From an uncultured Collinsella sp. (lineage in GTDB: Bacteria; Actinomycetota; Coriobacteriia; Coriobacteriales; Coriobacteriaceae): DNA of 64,000 nt. The position numbers and the translations under genes are program-made. Where the stretch lies: the NCBI GenBank assembly GCA_958445065.1, contig CAUCQW010000010.1, positions 1 through 64,000 on the forward strand, read 5' to 3'. This document shows, piece by piece, positions 36,144 to 44,005 of the stretch (positions are counted from its first letter, which is position 1; every line of letters starts with the position of its first letter). The notes under the pieces were generated by a model. That model was given only the letters and a program-made list of their open reading frames with translations. It searched no databases and had not been told where the DNA came from.

Positions 36144-37022
36144 CTAGCGCTCAACGAACTCTTGGATTTCCGCGAGCAGGCGCTTTGCCTCCTGGCGGCC
36201 CTGAATATACAGGTCCAAAAGCTTTGCCGAATCGTGCTCGACATGACCGACCTCGACCGGCTTTTGCGGAGCGACGACCAACGCACGGCCCTCGCGCTCA
36301 TACTTCCACAGGTGCATGCGCTGGATGTTGTAACGGTCATGGCGCGTCTCGATAGCCTCGAGCAGATAGGGGTAGTCGGCATAACGCGCACGCGCGGCCG
36401 GCAAAAACTCGTAGGGCTTTTTCTCATACGAACGGTCCTGCGTGACGATGACGACCGCACGGTCGAAGCCCGCCTCCTCGAGCACATGCTCGATGGGGAC
36501 CGAATCGGCAACGCCACCGTCGACGTATTTGTGCCCGTCGATCTCGACCGGAGGCGTCACCAGCGGCAACGAAGTCGAGGCGCGCACGGCGTCGAGATCG
36601 AGCACAGCGCTTTTGACCGGCAGGTACGCGGCGGTTCCAAACAGCATGTCCGTTGCAACGGCGTACATCTCGATGGGGCTGGCGTCGAACGTCTCGTTGT
36701 CAAAGGGATCCAGGCGGTCCTGGACATCGTTGAAGATAAAGTCGTAACCCACAATAGAGCCCGTGGACGCAAACGACGCGGCGCCCATGAAGCGGTTGTC
36801 GTTGCAGAAAGCCAGGTTGATGCGGTTGGCACGGCCGATCTGGTGCGACTTGTAGTTCACGCCGTTGAGCGCACCGGCCGAGACGCCGTACACCGCCGGA
36901 ATTTCGACACCGGCCTCCATGAGAACGTCGAGCACGCCGGCGGTAAACTGCCCACGAAAACTGCCACCCTCCAAGACGAGCGCGACCTTGCCGGCGTTCT
37001 TTGCCTTATCTTCTGCAGTCAT
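36144..37022 (-). CDS. Patatin-like phospholipase
   Basis: A serine lipid acyl hydrolase of 292 aa. It has the oxyanion stretch LVLEGGSFRGQFTAGVLD, the nucleophile elbow GVSAGALNG near residue 47, and the catalytic Asp in YVDGGVADSVPIEH. Its Ser-Asp dyad is complete. It has no signal peptide, so it is probably cytosolic, like other short bacterial patatins of the YjjU group. The ATG follows AGGAGG. It stands alone; an array of 62-bp hairpin repeats lies directly upstream in its promoter region. Confidence 0.9.
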   Translation of the reverse strand: MTAEDKAKNAGKVALVLEGGSFRGQFTAGVLDVLMEAGVEIPAVYGVSAGALNGVNYKSHQIGRANRINLAFCNDNRFMGAASFASTGSIVGYDFIFNDVQDRLDPFDNETFDASPIEMYAVATDMLFGTAAYLPVKSAVLDLDAVRASTSLPLVTPPVEIDGHKYVDGGVADSVPIEHVLEEAGFDRAVVIVTQDRSYEKKPYEFLPAARARYADYPYLLEAIETRHDRYNIQRMHLWKYEREGRALVVAPQKPVEVGHVEHDSAKLLDLYIQGRQEAKRLLAEIQEFVER

Positions 37023-37064
37023 ATTGACCTCCTGCGATTGCGTTTTGGCCTTCTTCTACCCAGT

Positions 37065-37354
37065 TTTGGGATGGAGGGCGCGCAGGTTTTTCGAGGCGGC
37101 AGGTGAAGCGGAAAGCGCGTCCCAGTTTGAGGCGGGATTCCGGGATGCGCTTTCCGCTTGGACCGTCATTGGGAAAGCGCGACCCGTTCTGAGCGCGGAT
37201 TCCAGGATGAACTATCCGCTTGAGGCGTCTTCCGGAAAATGAATCCCATTCCGAACGTCGATTCCGGGATGCAGTTTCCGCTTGAAACGTCATCCGGAAA
37301 CCGCATCCCAGTCTGAGCCGGAATTCTGGGATGGATTTTCCGCCTGGGGCGACG
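37065..37354. repeat. Array of about 62-bp tandem repeats, each an inverted repeat
   Basis: Three full units start at 37136, 37198 and 37260 (62, 62 and 61 bp), with diverged partial units on each side. Units begin GATTCCGGGATG. Inside each, a left arm (unit C: GGGATGCAGTTTCCG) pairs with a right arm (CGGAAACCGCATCCC) across about 13 nt. In unit A the stem changes to GCGCTTTCC/GGAAAGCGC, keeping pairing. The unit length is not a multiple of three, so this is not a coding repeat. Confidence 0.75.
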
Positions 37355-37419
37355 TTGATGCGGGGCATGGCAGGCTGCAGTCCGATCGGCATCGCATCTG
37401 CATAGGGTTGAAGCTTTGC

Positions 37420-37550
37420 GCGGAGAATCCGCGTATTTGCTTCGCAAATACGCACCGGCTTCGGCCGCCTGCCGGCGTCCTCGCCCGCTCGCTACAAACG
37501 CTTCGCGTTTGCTTAACGCTCGCGCCCTGCATAGAGTTCGATTCTCCGCG
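37420..37550 (-). repeat. tRNA-associated hairpin element (copy 2, after tmRNA)
   Basis: On the minus strand it begins with CGCGGAGAATCGAACTC, an antisense copy of the tmRNA T-arm. GCAGGG, the hairpin AAACGCGAAGCGTTT and a GC-rich spacer follow. The second hairpin is GCGTATTTGC/GCAAATACGC, and the element closes with GGATTCTCCGCG. The order matches copy 1 after tRNA-Glu at 15861, with arms adapted to the tmRNA instead. Confidence 0.6.
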
Positions 37551-37565
37551 GTATCTACAAGTAAT

Positions 37566-37600
37566 AAAAAGGCAGGTAGAGACACTTCTCTACCTGCCTG
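37566..37600 (-). terminator. Terminator of tmRNA
   Basis: GGCAGGTAGAG and CTCTACCTGCC form an 11-bp perfect stem, followed on the minus strand by TTTTTATTAC. Confidence 0.88.
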
Positions 37601-37607
37601 TTACATA

Positions 37608-37971
37608 TGGTGGAGGCGCGGAGAATCGAACTCCGGTCCACGAAAGCCCCCTGATTGGCATCTCCAAGCTCAGTCGCTGGTTTAGTCTCGGACGCTTTGC
37701 GCGCAGCGACACGCTCGCGGCGTCCTAACCGGTTCGGTCTTAGCCCGCGCCATACCGATTACGTGCGCAGGAGCATTCCCCTAAAATGACGTCGCGCCGG
37801 TGTCGGGGAAATCACCGGGTTGACGCGCCGCTATAAATTAAGCAGCGAGAGCCATAGGCTCAAAAGAAGAGTTGTTGTCAATTCAATTTGACGGTACCCC
37901 TGTTTAACGAGGCGAGGAGACCTCGGCTTGCTTCCTCTCTCAGAGCTATCGTGTCGAAACCAGTCGCCCCC
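37608..37971 (-). ncRNA. ssrA: Transfer-messenger RNA
   Basis: Rescues stalled ribosomes and tags the nascent peptide. The tRNA-like ends pair as GGGGGCG with CGCCTCC plus ACCA, and the T-arm CGGAGTTCGATTCTCCG is intact. The reading frame at 37838-37879 encodes DNNSSFEPMALAA and a TAA stop, the ALAA end being the usual protease signal. It is one-piece, 364 nt long, with normal pseudoknot-rich filler. Confidence 0.96.
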
Positions 37972-37995
37972 GAATGTTGGGAAAGTCTGGATGGT

Positions 37996-38058
37996 ATCGG
38001 GCCTGCAAACACCCGATAACCGTCGACTTTTCAAGGAACATACGGGGCGAGCCCCGCT
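37996..38058. other. Hairpins upstream of tmRNA
   Basis: ATCGGG/CCCGAT (37996-38017) and CGGGGC/GCCCCG (near 38044-38057) lie between the mature tmRNA 5' end and the likely promoter. They may be part of a processed precursor. TAAGAT on the minus strand near 38070 is a weak -10 candidate. Confidence 0.3.
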
Positions 38059-38210
38059 TGTGGAGTGTTATCTTACCACGTTCTGAAAGCGGACAGCTGT
38101 TCTATGCACGAGCTGTGAAGACCCCAATGTGCGCCGCACTTCGCACTTTTGTTACCGATCGCGTCACGTATATTTTCGCCAAGCAAAATTGACCCGTCGA
38201 AAGGACCGTT

Positions 38211-38645
38211 ATGGATACCAAGCAGCAACTCGTCAATGCCCTCGCAGGCCTGGGCTCAACCATTACCGAAGCTATGGATGTCATCGAAGGCTTTGTCCCC
38301 TGCGGACATCCCGCCCTCACGGTTTCGAACGCCCTTGTTGCGCTGGACGCTGACGATGATGCAGCTCTCGCCCAGCAGCTTGAGACCGTCGAAGGCTTTA
38401 TCGACCACGTGAGCGAGAACCGCGGCGTGACCGCCTACCACGGCATCGAGGTCGAGCTCGCGGGTCCCAAAGCCGATCTGCTCGCAGCAATCCGCGAGGT
38501 AGGCGCCCTTATGCAGACCGCAGGCGTCAAGAACACCCAGGTCAACGAGTGGGTCTACCGCAGCCTGGCAGCACTCGACAGCTCCGACGAAAAGGCAGCC
38601 GAGCAGCTCGCAGAAAGTCCCGCCATTAAGGCCGAGCTTTTGTAA
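38211..38645 (+). CDS. Hypothetical helical protein
   Basis: A 144-aa acidic, alanine-rich helical protein without a recognised domain, signal peptide or membrane segment. It has two similar helical stretches (EAMDVIEGFVPCGHP and QLETVEGFIDHVSEN) followed by VELAGPKADLLAAIREVGAL. AAAGGACC precedes the ATG. It lies between tmRNA and a toxin-antitoxin pair, with no evident link to either. Confidence 0.7.
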   Translation: MDTKQQLVNALAGLGSTITEAMDVIEGFVPCGHPALTVSNALVALDADDDAALAQQLETVEGFIDHVSENRGVTAYHGIEVELAGPKADLLAAIREVGALMQTAGVKNTQVNEWVYRSLAALDSSDEKAAEQLAESPAIKAELL

Positions 38646-38703
38646 ATAGCAGACGCGGGTCCCTTGGCGCATCGTCGTCCAAGAGGCCCGCAAACAGTTC
38701 GCG

Positions 38704-39219
38704 TCAACCGATAGCCGCGCCGCCGCGTTCGGCCAAGGCCAAAATCGGCATCATTTGGCGCGGGGTCTTTGCTGCAAGATCGGCATGTTCGAGCAGTTTG
38801 CGATCGTTGGTCACCAAGTAATCGACCTGTGCGCGCTTGCACGCAGCGAGCACCAAGTTGTCCTCGTAATCGCGATGGAGCGCTAAGTATTTGTCGGCCA
38901 GCCAAAGGTCCGACGCATCTGCGCCCACGGCCGTGGCGTTTTCGGTCATGTTCCGAACAAACGCCAGCGCCGCATCGCCAATTGCACGGGCAGATGCCTC
39001 GTCAAGCGCTCCCCCGCTGGCAAGAACGCTACGCTTCAGCTCGTGTTGGACAACGTACAGCACGTCCTTGGCGATATGCACCGGAAAGAACAACGTTGCG
39101 CCCGATTCCGTCGCCCGCCCAATAAACGCACGCGCGGCAAGCGACTCGGCATGGTCGACGCAAAACGAATCGACCCATACGTTGGCATCCACCATTATTT
39201 TGAGGGGAGCCCCGCTCAC
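38704..39219 (-). CDS. PIN-domain toxin (VapC-like ribonuclease)
   Basis: A 171-aa PIN-domain protein expected to cut RNA using a metal centre. The acidic residues are in KIMVDANVWVDSF (first Asp), DASDLWLADKY and DYEDNLVLAAC, with VTNDRKLLEHA near the C-terminus. The start is GTG; its GTGA overlaps the stop of the upstream antitoxin gene by four bases, a typical toxin-antitoxin arrangement. Its partner is RelB/DinJ-like rather than a classic VapB, a mixed pairing. Substrate RNA is unknown. Confidence 0.85.
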   Translation of the reverse strand: MSGAPLKIMVDANVWVDSFCVDHAESLAARAFIGRATESGATLFFPVHIAKDVLYVVQHELKRSVLASGGALDEASARAIGDAALAFVRNMTENATAVGADASDLWLADKYLALHRDYEDNLVLAACKRAQVDYLVTNDRKLLEHADLAAKTPRQMMPILALAERGGAAIG

Positions 39220-39551
39220 AGGATCATCCCCTTTTGGCGATAATGCTCATCCATGGTTTCGGAATAGATTGTGTCCCAACCGCGGGCATCGGATACGGAC
39301 GAGGTAGCGATGCCCAGGTCCGCGTAAAGCTGGTCCGCTGCCGCCCATGATGCGGCGAACGGAGTATCGGGCGCGACGGACTGCTGCCGGTCGTCGACGG
39401 CCGCAAGCACTTCCTCGCACTGCCCGCCACCCTGCGCGACCTTGGCCACCACCTTTTTGATGAGCTCGGGCAGTGACCCGCCCGAAAGCCGCAGCACCTC
39501 CTCGGCACGGTTCTTGACCTGGCGATCTACGCGAACGTTCACCTGTGCCAT
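39216..39551 (-). CDS. RelB/DinJ-like antitoxin
   Basis: A 111-aa protein starting MAQVNVRVDRQVKNRAEEVL, a ribbon-helix-helix DNA-binding region of the RelB/DinJ type. An acidic, less ordered C-terminus follows, likely to bind the toxin. I chose the ATG at 39551 on similarity. A GTG six codons earlier (39569) has a better ribosome site (AAGGGAGCGGG) and could be the true start. It is the first gene of the operon, with an operator directly upstream. Confidence 0.8.
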   Translation of the reverse strand: MAQVNVRVDRQVKNRAEEVLRLSGGSLPELIKKVVAKVAQGGGQCEEVLAAVDDRQQSVAPDTPFAASWAAADQLYADLGIATSSVSDARGWDTIYSETMDEHYRQKGMIL

Positions 39552-39589
39552 GCCGCTAACAGCACCCACGTCGATCCCGCTCCCTTCAA

Positions 39590-39638
39590 TTGCTAGCCCT
39601 GCTAGCAACACTATATAGAGAAGCTAGCACATGGTCAA
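39590..39638 (-). promoter_or_regulatory. Promoter and operator of the toxin-antitoxin operon
   Basis: On the minus strand TTGACC (39633-39638) and TATAGT (39610-39615) have ideal 17-bp spacing. A GCTAGC half-site (39623-39628) sits between them. Just downstream TTGCTAGC-CCT-GCTAGCAA (39590-39608) is a perfect palindrome. This fits autoregulation by the antitoxin. Confidence 0.82.
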
Positions 39639-39640
39639 AC

Positions 39641-39690
39641 GCAAAAGGCCTGCGCCCGGACGACACCGATGCCGTCGGGGCGCAGGCCAG
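39641..39690 (-). terminator. Terminator of the P-type ATPase operon
   Basis: GGCCTGCGCCC (39647-39657) pairs with GGGCGCAGGCC (39678-39688) around a loop that itself pairs (GACGACACCGATGCCGTC). On the minus strand TTTTGCG follows. Confidence 0.8.
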
Positions 39691-39712
39691 ATAACGTGGG
39701 CGAACACGCCTG

Positions 39713-41788
39713 CTAACGCAGGTAAGCCTTCGCGTTGCTCAGACTGTAGGCAATCGTCGAACCGTTGTGCAGCAGCGACGACGCCTGCGGGGTAATCGTT
39801 CCGGTAATGCCCAGTGCCAACAGCGCCGAGTTAGTGAGCATCACCTTAGAATAGGAGCTCGTCAGACGATCAACGAGGCCCTGGCTCATGCGGCGCAGGC
39901 GCACGATTGCGGCCAGGTCCGTATCGGTCAGGATGATGTCGGCAACCTCCTTGGCGATGTCGCTTCCGCCACCCATCGCCAAGCCCACGTCGGCCAAACC
40001 GAGCGCCGGCGAATCGTTGACACCGTCGCCCACCATGGCAACGTGGCGCCCCTCGCCCTTAATGCGCTCCACATACGCGTACTTGTCCTCGGGCAGCAGC
40101 TCGGCCTTAAACTCGTCGACCCCCGCCTCGCGAGCAATGCGCTCGGCCGTGCGCTCCGAGTCGCCCGTGAGCATAACGACATGCTTAACGCCCAACGCGT
40201 GCAGGTCGGCGATGGCCTCACGGACCCCGGCCTTGAGCGGATCCTCGATGCCGAGCACGCCGACGACCTTTCCATCGACCGCCAGATACAGCGGCGACAG
40301 GCCCTGCATCTGGGACTCAATGCGCTCCTTAATGTCAGAATCGAGCTGCGCGCTCTCGTCCTCAAACACAAAGTGTGCCGAGCCGATAATCGCGCGACGC
40401 CCTTCGATGGACGAAGCAATACCATGCGCCACGATGTACTCGACCGCAGCATGGCGCTCGCGGTGCTCGAGCCCGCGCTCGCGGGCGGCGTTGACCACGG
40501 CACGCGCCACCGGATGCGGGAAATGCTCCTCCAGGCAGGCAGAAAGGCGCAGGACCTCGTCCTCGCTCCAGCCGTCGGTCGTCAGCACGCAAGCCAGGCG
40601 CGGCTGCGCCTCGGTGAGCGTGCCAGTCTTATCAAACACAATGGTGTCGGCCTTGGCAAACGACTCAAAGTACTTTGCGCCCTTGACCATGACGCCCATC
40701 TTGGCAGCATCGCTCATAGCGGTCATGACGGCGACGGAACCCGTGAGCTTGAGTGCGCACGAGTAGTCGACCATCAGCGCCGCCGAGGTCTTGATAAGGC
40801 TGCGCGTGGTGAGCGCAACCAGGCCCGCGAGCAGGAAGTTCCACGGGACGATCTTGTTGGCGAGGTCCTCCATATGCGACTGGCCCTCGGATTTGAGCGA
40901 GTCGGCCGTCTGCACGAGCGAGACGATCGAGCGCAGTTTGGTCTGCGCCGTGTTGGCGCGCACGCGCACCAAGATGCTGCCGTCTTCCACGACGGTACCG
41001 GCGAACACGTCGTCGCCCACGCTGCGCTCAACGGCCAGCGGCTCGCCGGTCAGGGTCGCCTGGTTGACCATAGCGCTCCCCTGCTCGACAACACCGTCGA
41101 TGCAAATGGACATGCCAGTGCGCACGGCGACCAGATCGCCGGGCTCAAGCTCGGTGGCGGCAACGCTCACCTCGGTGTCGCCGACCACTTTTTGTGCCTT
41201 ATCAGGCACGTCGAGCAGCGAGTTGATGAGCTCGTTTTCGCTCATGGCGCGTGTGTAGTCCTCGAGCAATTCGCCCACATTGAGCAGGAACATCGTCTGG
41301 CCCGCGGTATCGACATCACGTTTGACAAACGAGATACCGATGGCCGAAGCGTCGAGCACGGGAACGGTCAGGCGCGGCTGCGCCAGCTCATGAAGGGCAG
41401 CGCGCAAAAATGCCATGTAACCGGCCACGACAAACACTGCACGCAGAGGCGTCGGCAAGAACCAGCGGCGCGCGTAGTGGGCGCCGACGAGTGTCGCCAG
41501 GTCCATAACGAGTTTGTGCTTGCGCGGCTCAAGCTGCATCACATAGCCCGACTTGGCATCAGCGATAGCTTGAGCATCGAGTGCGCCCAAGGCGTCGAGC
41601 ACGCTCGCGCGACGTGGCTCGTCGTATTCGAGTGCCATCTGGCCGATGCGGCCGTAGACGCGCACCTTGTGCACGCCGTCGATGTCGCCGCCAAGCTTAA
41701 GAAGTGCATCGAGATCGCTCTCTGGCACAGGACCCGCCAATTGAAGACGGGTCCTGCCGGGGATCTCGCTAATAATCGAGAATCTCAT
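39713..41788 (-). CDS. P1B-type heavy-metal ATPase with atypical metal-site motif
   Basis: An ATP-driven metal cation exporter of 691 aa. It has an N-terminal HMA-like domain without the usual CxxC (IPGRTRLQLAGP), then membrane helices. The actuator TLTGEP lies near residue 245, the phosphorylation site VFDKTGTLTEA near 395, the nucleotide site EEHFPHPVARA near 430, and the hinge MVGDGVNDSPAL near 600. In the ion-path helix the usual CPC is replaced by VDYSCALKLTG, so the metal is uncertain. It follows the DUF6110-like gene by 18 bases. A palindrome upstream of that pair also occurs at the ABC transporter/AraC locus. Confidence 0.88.
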   Translation of the reverse strand: MRFSIISEIPGRTRLQLAGPVPESDLDALLKLGGDIDGVHKVRVYGRIGQMALEYDEPRRASVLDALGALDAQAIADAKSGYVMQLEPRKHKLVMDLATLVGAHYARRWFLPTPLRAVFVVAGYMAFLRAALHELAQPRLTVPVLDASAIGISFVKRDVDTAGQTMFLLNVGELLEDYTRAMSENELINSLLDVPDKAQKVVGDTEVSVAATELEPGDLVAVRTGMSICIDGVVEQGSAMVNQATLTGEPLAVERSVGDDVFAGTVVEDGSILVRVRANTAQTKLRSIVSLVQTADSLKSEGQSHMEDLANKIVPWNFLLAGLVALTTRSLIKTSAALMVDYSCALKLTGSVAVMTAMSDAAKMGVMVKGAKYFESFAKADTIVFDKTGTLTEAQPRLACVLTTDGWSEDEVLRLSACLEEHFPHPVARAVVNAARERGLEHRERHAAVEYIVAHGIASSIEGRRAIIGSAHFVFEDESAQLDSDIKERIESQMQGLSPLYLAVDGKVVGVLGIEDPLKAGVREAIADLHALGVKHVVMLTGDSERTAERIAREAGVDEFKAELLPEDKYAYVERIKGEGRHVAMVGDGVNDSPALGLADVGLAMGGGSDIAKEVADIILTDTDLAAIVRLRRMSQGLVDRLTSSYSKVMLTNSALLALGITGTITPQASSLLHNGSTIAYSLSNAKAYLR

Positions 41789-41806
41789 AGTTTGTGCCTG
41801 GGAGCG

Positions 41807-42052
41807 TTACTCGGCTGCCTCGTCAGCAGCGGCCTCGCTCTGGGTGATGTAAGCAGCCTCGGCAACCATGTCGTCGACATTAGCCTTGGCCTGCTCGACC
41901 ATGTCCTGGTAGCCGTTCTTGATGCGCATGCCGCACGCAATGCCCTGAACGCAGGCATTCTTGACCGGAGCGCTGGTAAGCAGCTTGATGCCGGCCGTGC
42001 CAAGCAGAAAACCGCCACCGACAAGCAGGGTATTGAACGTCGACTTCTTCAT
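41807..42052 (-). CDS. Small DUF6110-like protein, partner of the P-type ATPase
   Basis: An 81-aa protein with one N-terminal hydrophobic segment (FNTLLVGGGFLLGTAGIKLL), a conserved-looking APVKNACVQGIACGMRIKNGYQ, and an acidic alanine-rich tail. The two cysteines in the central segment might bind metal. Genes of this size and pattern are known to me next to P1B-type ATPases and are called DUF6110. AAAGGGAG precedes the ATG at 42052. It probably acts as an accessory subunit or chaperone (inference). Confidence 0.7.
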   Translation of the reverse strand: MKKSTFNTLLVGGGFLLGTAGIKLLTSAPVKNACVQGIACGMRIKNGYQDMVEQAKANVDDMVAEAAYITQSEAAADEAAE

Positions 42053-42160
42053 GTTGCTTCTCCCTTTTGCCGCATTGGACGCGGCATGGTGCTTCAGCAC
42101 CCGAGTAAACAAGTTTGCTCGAGCACGCTTTTGAAATATCTCAATTTTATCTAACTATCT

Positions 42161-42180
42161 AGGTCAGCCATGGCTAACCT
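42161..42180. promoter_or_regulatory. Palindrome AGGTCAGCCATGGCTAACCT upstream of the ATPase operon
   Basis: A 20-bp near-perfect palindrome with one mismatched pair. Its core AGCCATGGCT recurs at 45881-45900 in the ABC/AraC intergenic region. The half-site AGGTTAGCC resembles the metal-dependent DtxR/IdeR half-site, but the spacing is wider. Confidence 0.6.
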
Positions 42181-42247
42181 TTTGAAAATTAACGATGCGG
42201 AGTAACCGATTGTCAATGTGAGAAAGGGACTGTCCCTTTGCCCCTTC

Positions 42248-44005
42248 TTACAACTGCCAGGTAGCTGCTTCCTTTTGCAGCGCCACCATGCGGGCGAATT
42301 CTCCACCTGCCGCCTTGAGCTGCGCCGGAGTGCCCTGCTCGGCAACCACACCATCCTTGAGTACAACGATTTTGTCGGCATTTTCCACCGTACGCATACG
42401 GTGGGCAATAACGATAACCGTCTTACCTGCAAGCAGACGGGAGAGCGCCTGCTGAACCACGGTCTCGTTCTCCACATCCAAGCTCGCCGTCGCCTCGTCC
42501 AGCAACACGATCGGCGCGTCTTTGAGCAGCGCACGGGCGATAGAGATGCGCTGGCGCTCACCGCCGGACAGCTTGGAGCCGTTCTCGCCGATCATGGTGT
42601 CATAGCCCTGCGGCATGCGGCTCACAAACTCGTCGCAGTTGGCGGCACGCGCGGCAGCAAGCACTTCCTCATCGGTGGCATCGCGACGACCAAGACGGAT
42701 GTTTCCCATCACCGTGTCGTCAAAGAGCAACACGTCTTGGAACACAATGGCGTAGTCGCGCAGCAACACCTCGGGATCCACGCTTGCAACATCCACGCCG
42801 CCCACGGTGACCGTGCCTTCGGTGGCGTCCCAAAAGCGCGCGACCAGGCGGCTCACCGTGGACTTACCGGAACCCGAAGGACCGACCAGTGCCGTGACCT
42901 CCCCTTCTTTGGCGGCAAAGCTCACATCGGTAAGAACTTTCTCGCCGGCGCGGCCGTCCTCGCCCGCACCATAACCAAATGCCACGTGATCGAACACCAC
43001 GTCATGACCTACGGGCTCAAACTGCTCGCTGCCCCGCGCCACGGGCTCTTCCATGATGGAGCGCATGCGCTTGGCCGACGACTCGGCGGCAAACAGCTCG
43101 GACATCAGCATCAGCGCCTGATCGAAGGGCGCATAGATGCGGCTCACCATGAGCAGGAAGGCAAACATCACCAAAAAGTCGACCCGGCCGGAGGCGACCA
43201 TCGCAGCGCCCGTGACCAACGTGGTGGCAATCCCCAGGCGCAGGATGGCAAAGGCGGAGTTGAACAAAAGCCCATTGGCGAGCTCGCCCTTGGTGGTCTC
43301 GCGCTCCTCGGCATCGATCACGGCGTTGAGCCCCTCAAGATAATGAGCCTCCTGGTTGGTGGCGCGGATCTCGCGCACGCAGTCGAGCGTCTCCTGGATC
43401 GCCTCGGTAACCTTGACCTTCTCGGCACGCACATGGTCGAACACCGGGATCATGGGGCCGCGCGTCAGATACAGCACGGCAAAGGCCACGGGAACGCTCC
43501 AAAACGCCGCAATCGCCAGCTGCCAGCAAAAGAACAGCGACGCCACGAACACAATGACGCTTGCGATGATGGCACCCCAAAGCTCTCCCAGCACGTGGCT
43601 GTAGGCGTGCTCCATGGCCTGGACGTCGCCCATAATGGTCTCGGTTAAATCGGCCAGATCACGACGGCCAAAAAACGACAGCGGCAGCTTGCGCAAGCGC
43701 TCGGCGATCTCCATACGCTGCTTGCCGCACTCCTCGTAAAAGATGCAGTAGGTGTAGTAATACTGCTGCCAGTTAGAGGCAAAGAGCAACACGAAAAAGA
43801 CCAGGAGGCCGCCCACAATCGGCAGGGCATCCGGCAGGTCGGCACCGGTGGCGAGATGTTCGACAAAACCGGCCATGACCAGGAACAATAAGCCCATGCC
43901 GGCCATGGTAATGAGATTGGTGAGCGCGGTCCAGAAAATGCCGCGTTTTACGCCGGCGACGCCTTTATCGGATAGGAAATACTTCTTTTGGAATGAGGCG
44001 AACAT
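42248..44005 (-). CDS. ABC exporter half-transporter, ATP-binding/permease (second subunit)
   Basis: A 585-aa type IV ABC half-transporter. N-terminal residues about 1-310 form six membrane helices; the C-terminal domain has Walker A LVGPSGSGKSTVSRL, signature LSGGERQRISIARALL, Walker B IVLLDEATASLD and the His switch IVIAHRMRT. It begins directly at the stop of the first subunit and forms a heterodimer with it. A paired exporter plus AraC regulator is the arrangement of YbtPQ/IrtAB-like siderophore or metal systems, so metal-related transport is a fair guess, not proven. Confidence 0.9.
   Translation of the reverse strand: MFASFQKKYFLSDKGVAGVKRGIFWTALTNLITMAGMGLLFLVMAGFVEHLATGADLPDALPIVGGLLVFFVLLFASNWQQYYYTYCIFYEECGKQRMEIAERLRKLPLSFFGRRDLADLTETIMGDVQAMEHAYSHVLGELWGAIIASVIVFVASLFFCWQLAIAAFWSVPVAFAVLYLTRGPMIPVFDHVRAEKVKVTEAIQETLDCVREIRATNQEAHYLEGLNAVIDAEERETTKGELANGLLFNSAFAILRLGIATTLVTGAAMVASGRVDFLVMFAFLLMVSRIYAPFDQALMLMSELFAAESSAKRMRSIMEEPVARGSEQFEPVGHDVVFDHVAFGYGAGEDGRAGEKVLTDVSFAAKEGEVTALVGPSGSGKSTVSRLVARFWDATEGTVTVGGVDVASVDPEVLLRDYAIVFQDVLLFDDTVMGNIRLGRRDATDEEVLAAARAANCDEFVSRMPQGYDTMIGENGSKLSGGERQRISIARALLKDAPIVLLDEATASLDVENETVVQQALSRLLAGKTVIVIAHRMRTVENADKIVVLKDGVVAEQGTPAQLKAAGGEFARMVALQKEAATWQL

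Noticed and set aside
37065..37354. Possible CRISPR array
   Set aside because: Units are contiguous and diverged, with no unique spacers between constant repeats, and no cas genes are in the window.
37006..37455. Minus-strand 149-codon frame with repeating peptides over the 62-bp array
   Set aside because: The repeat length is not a multiple of three, so units fall in different frames. No ribosome site; it is a by-product of the hairpin array.
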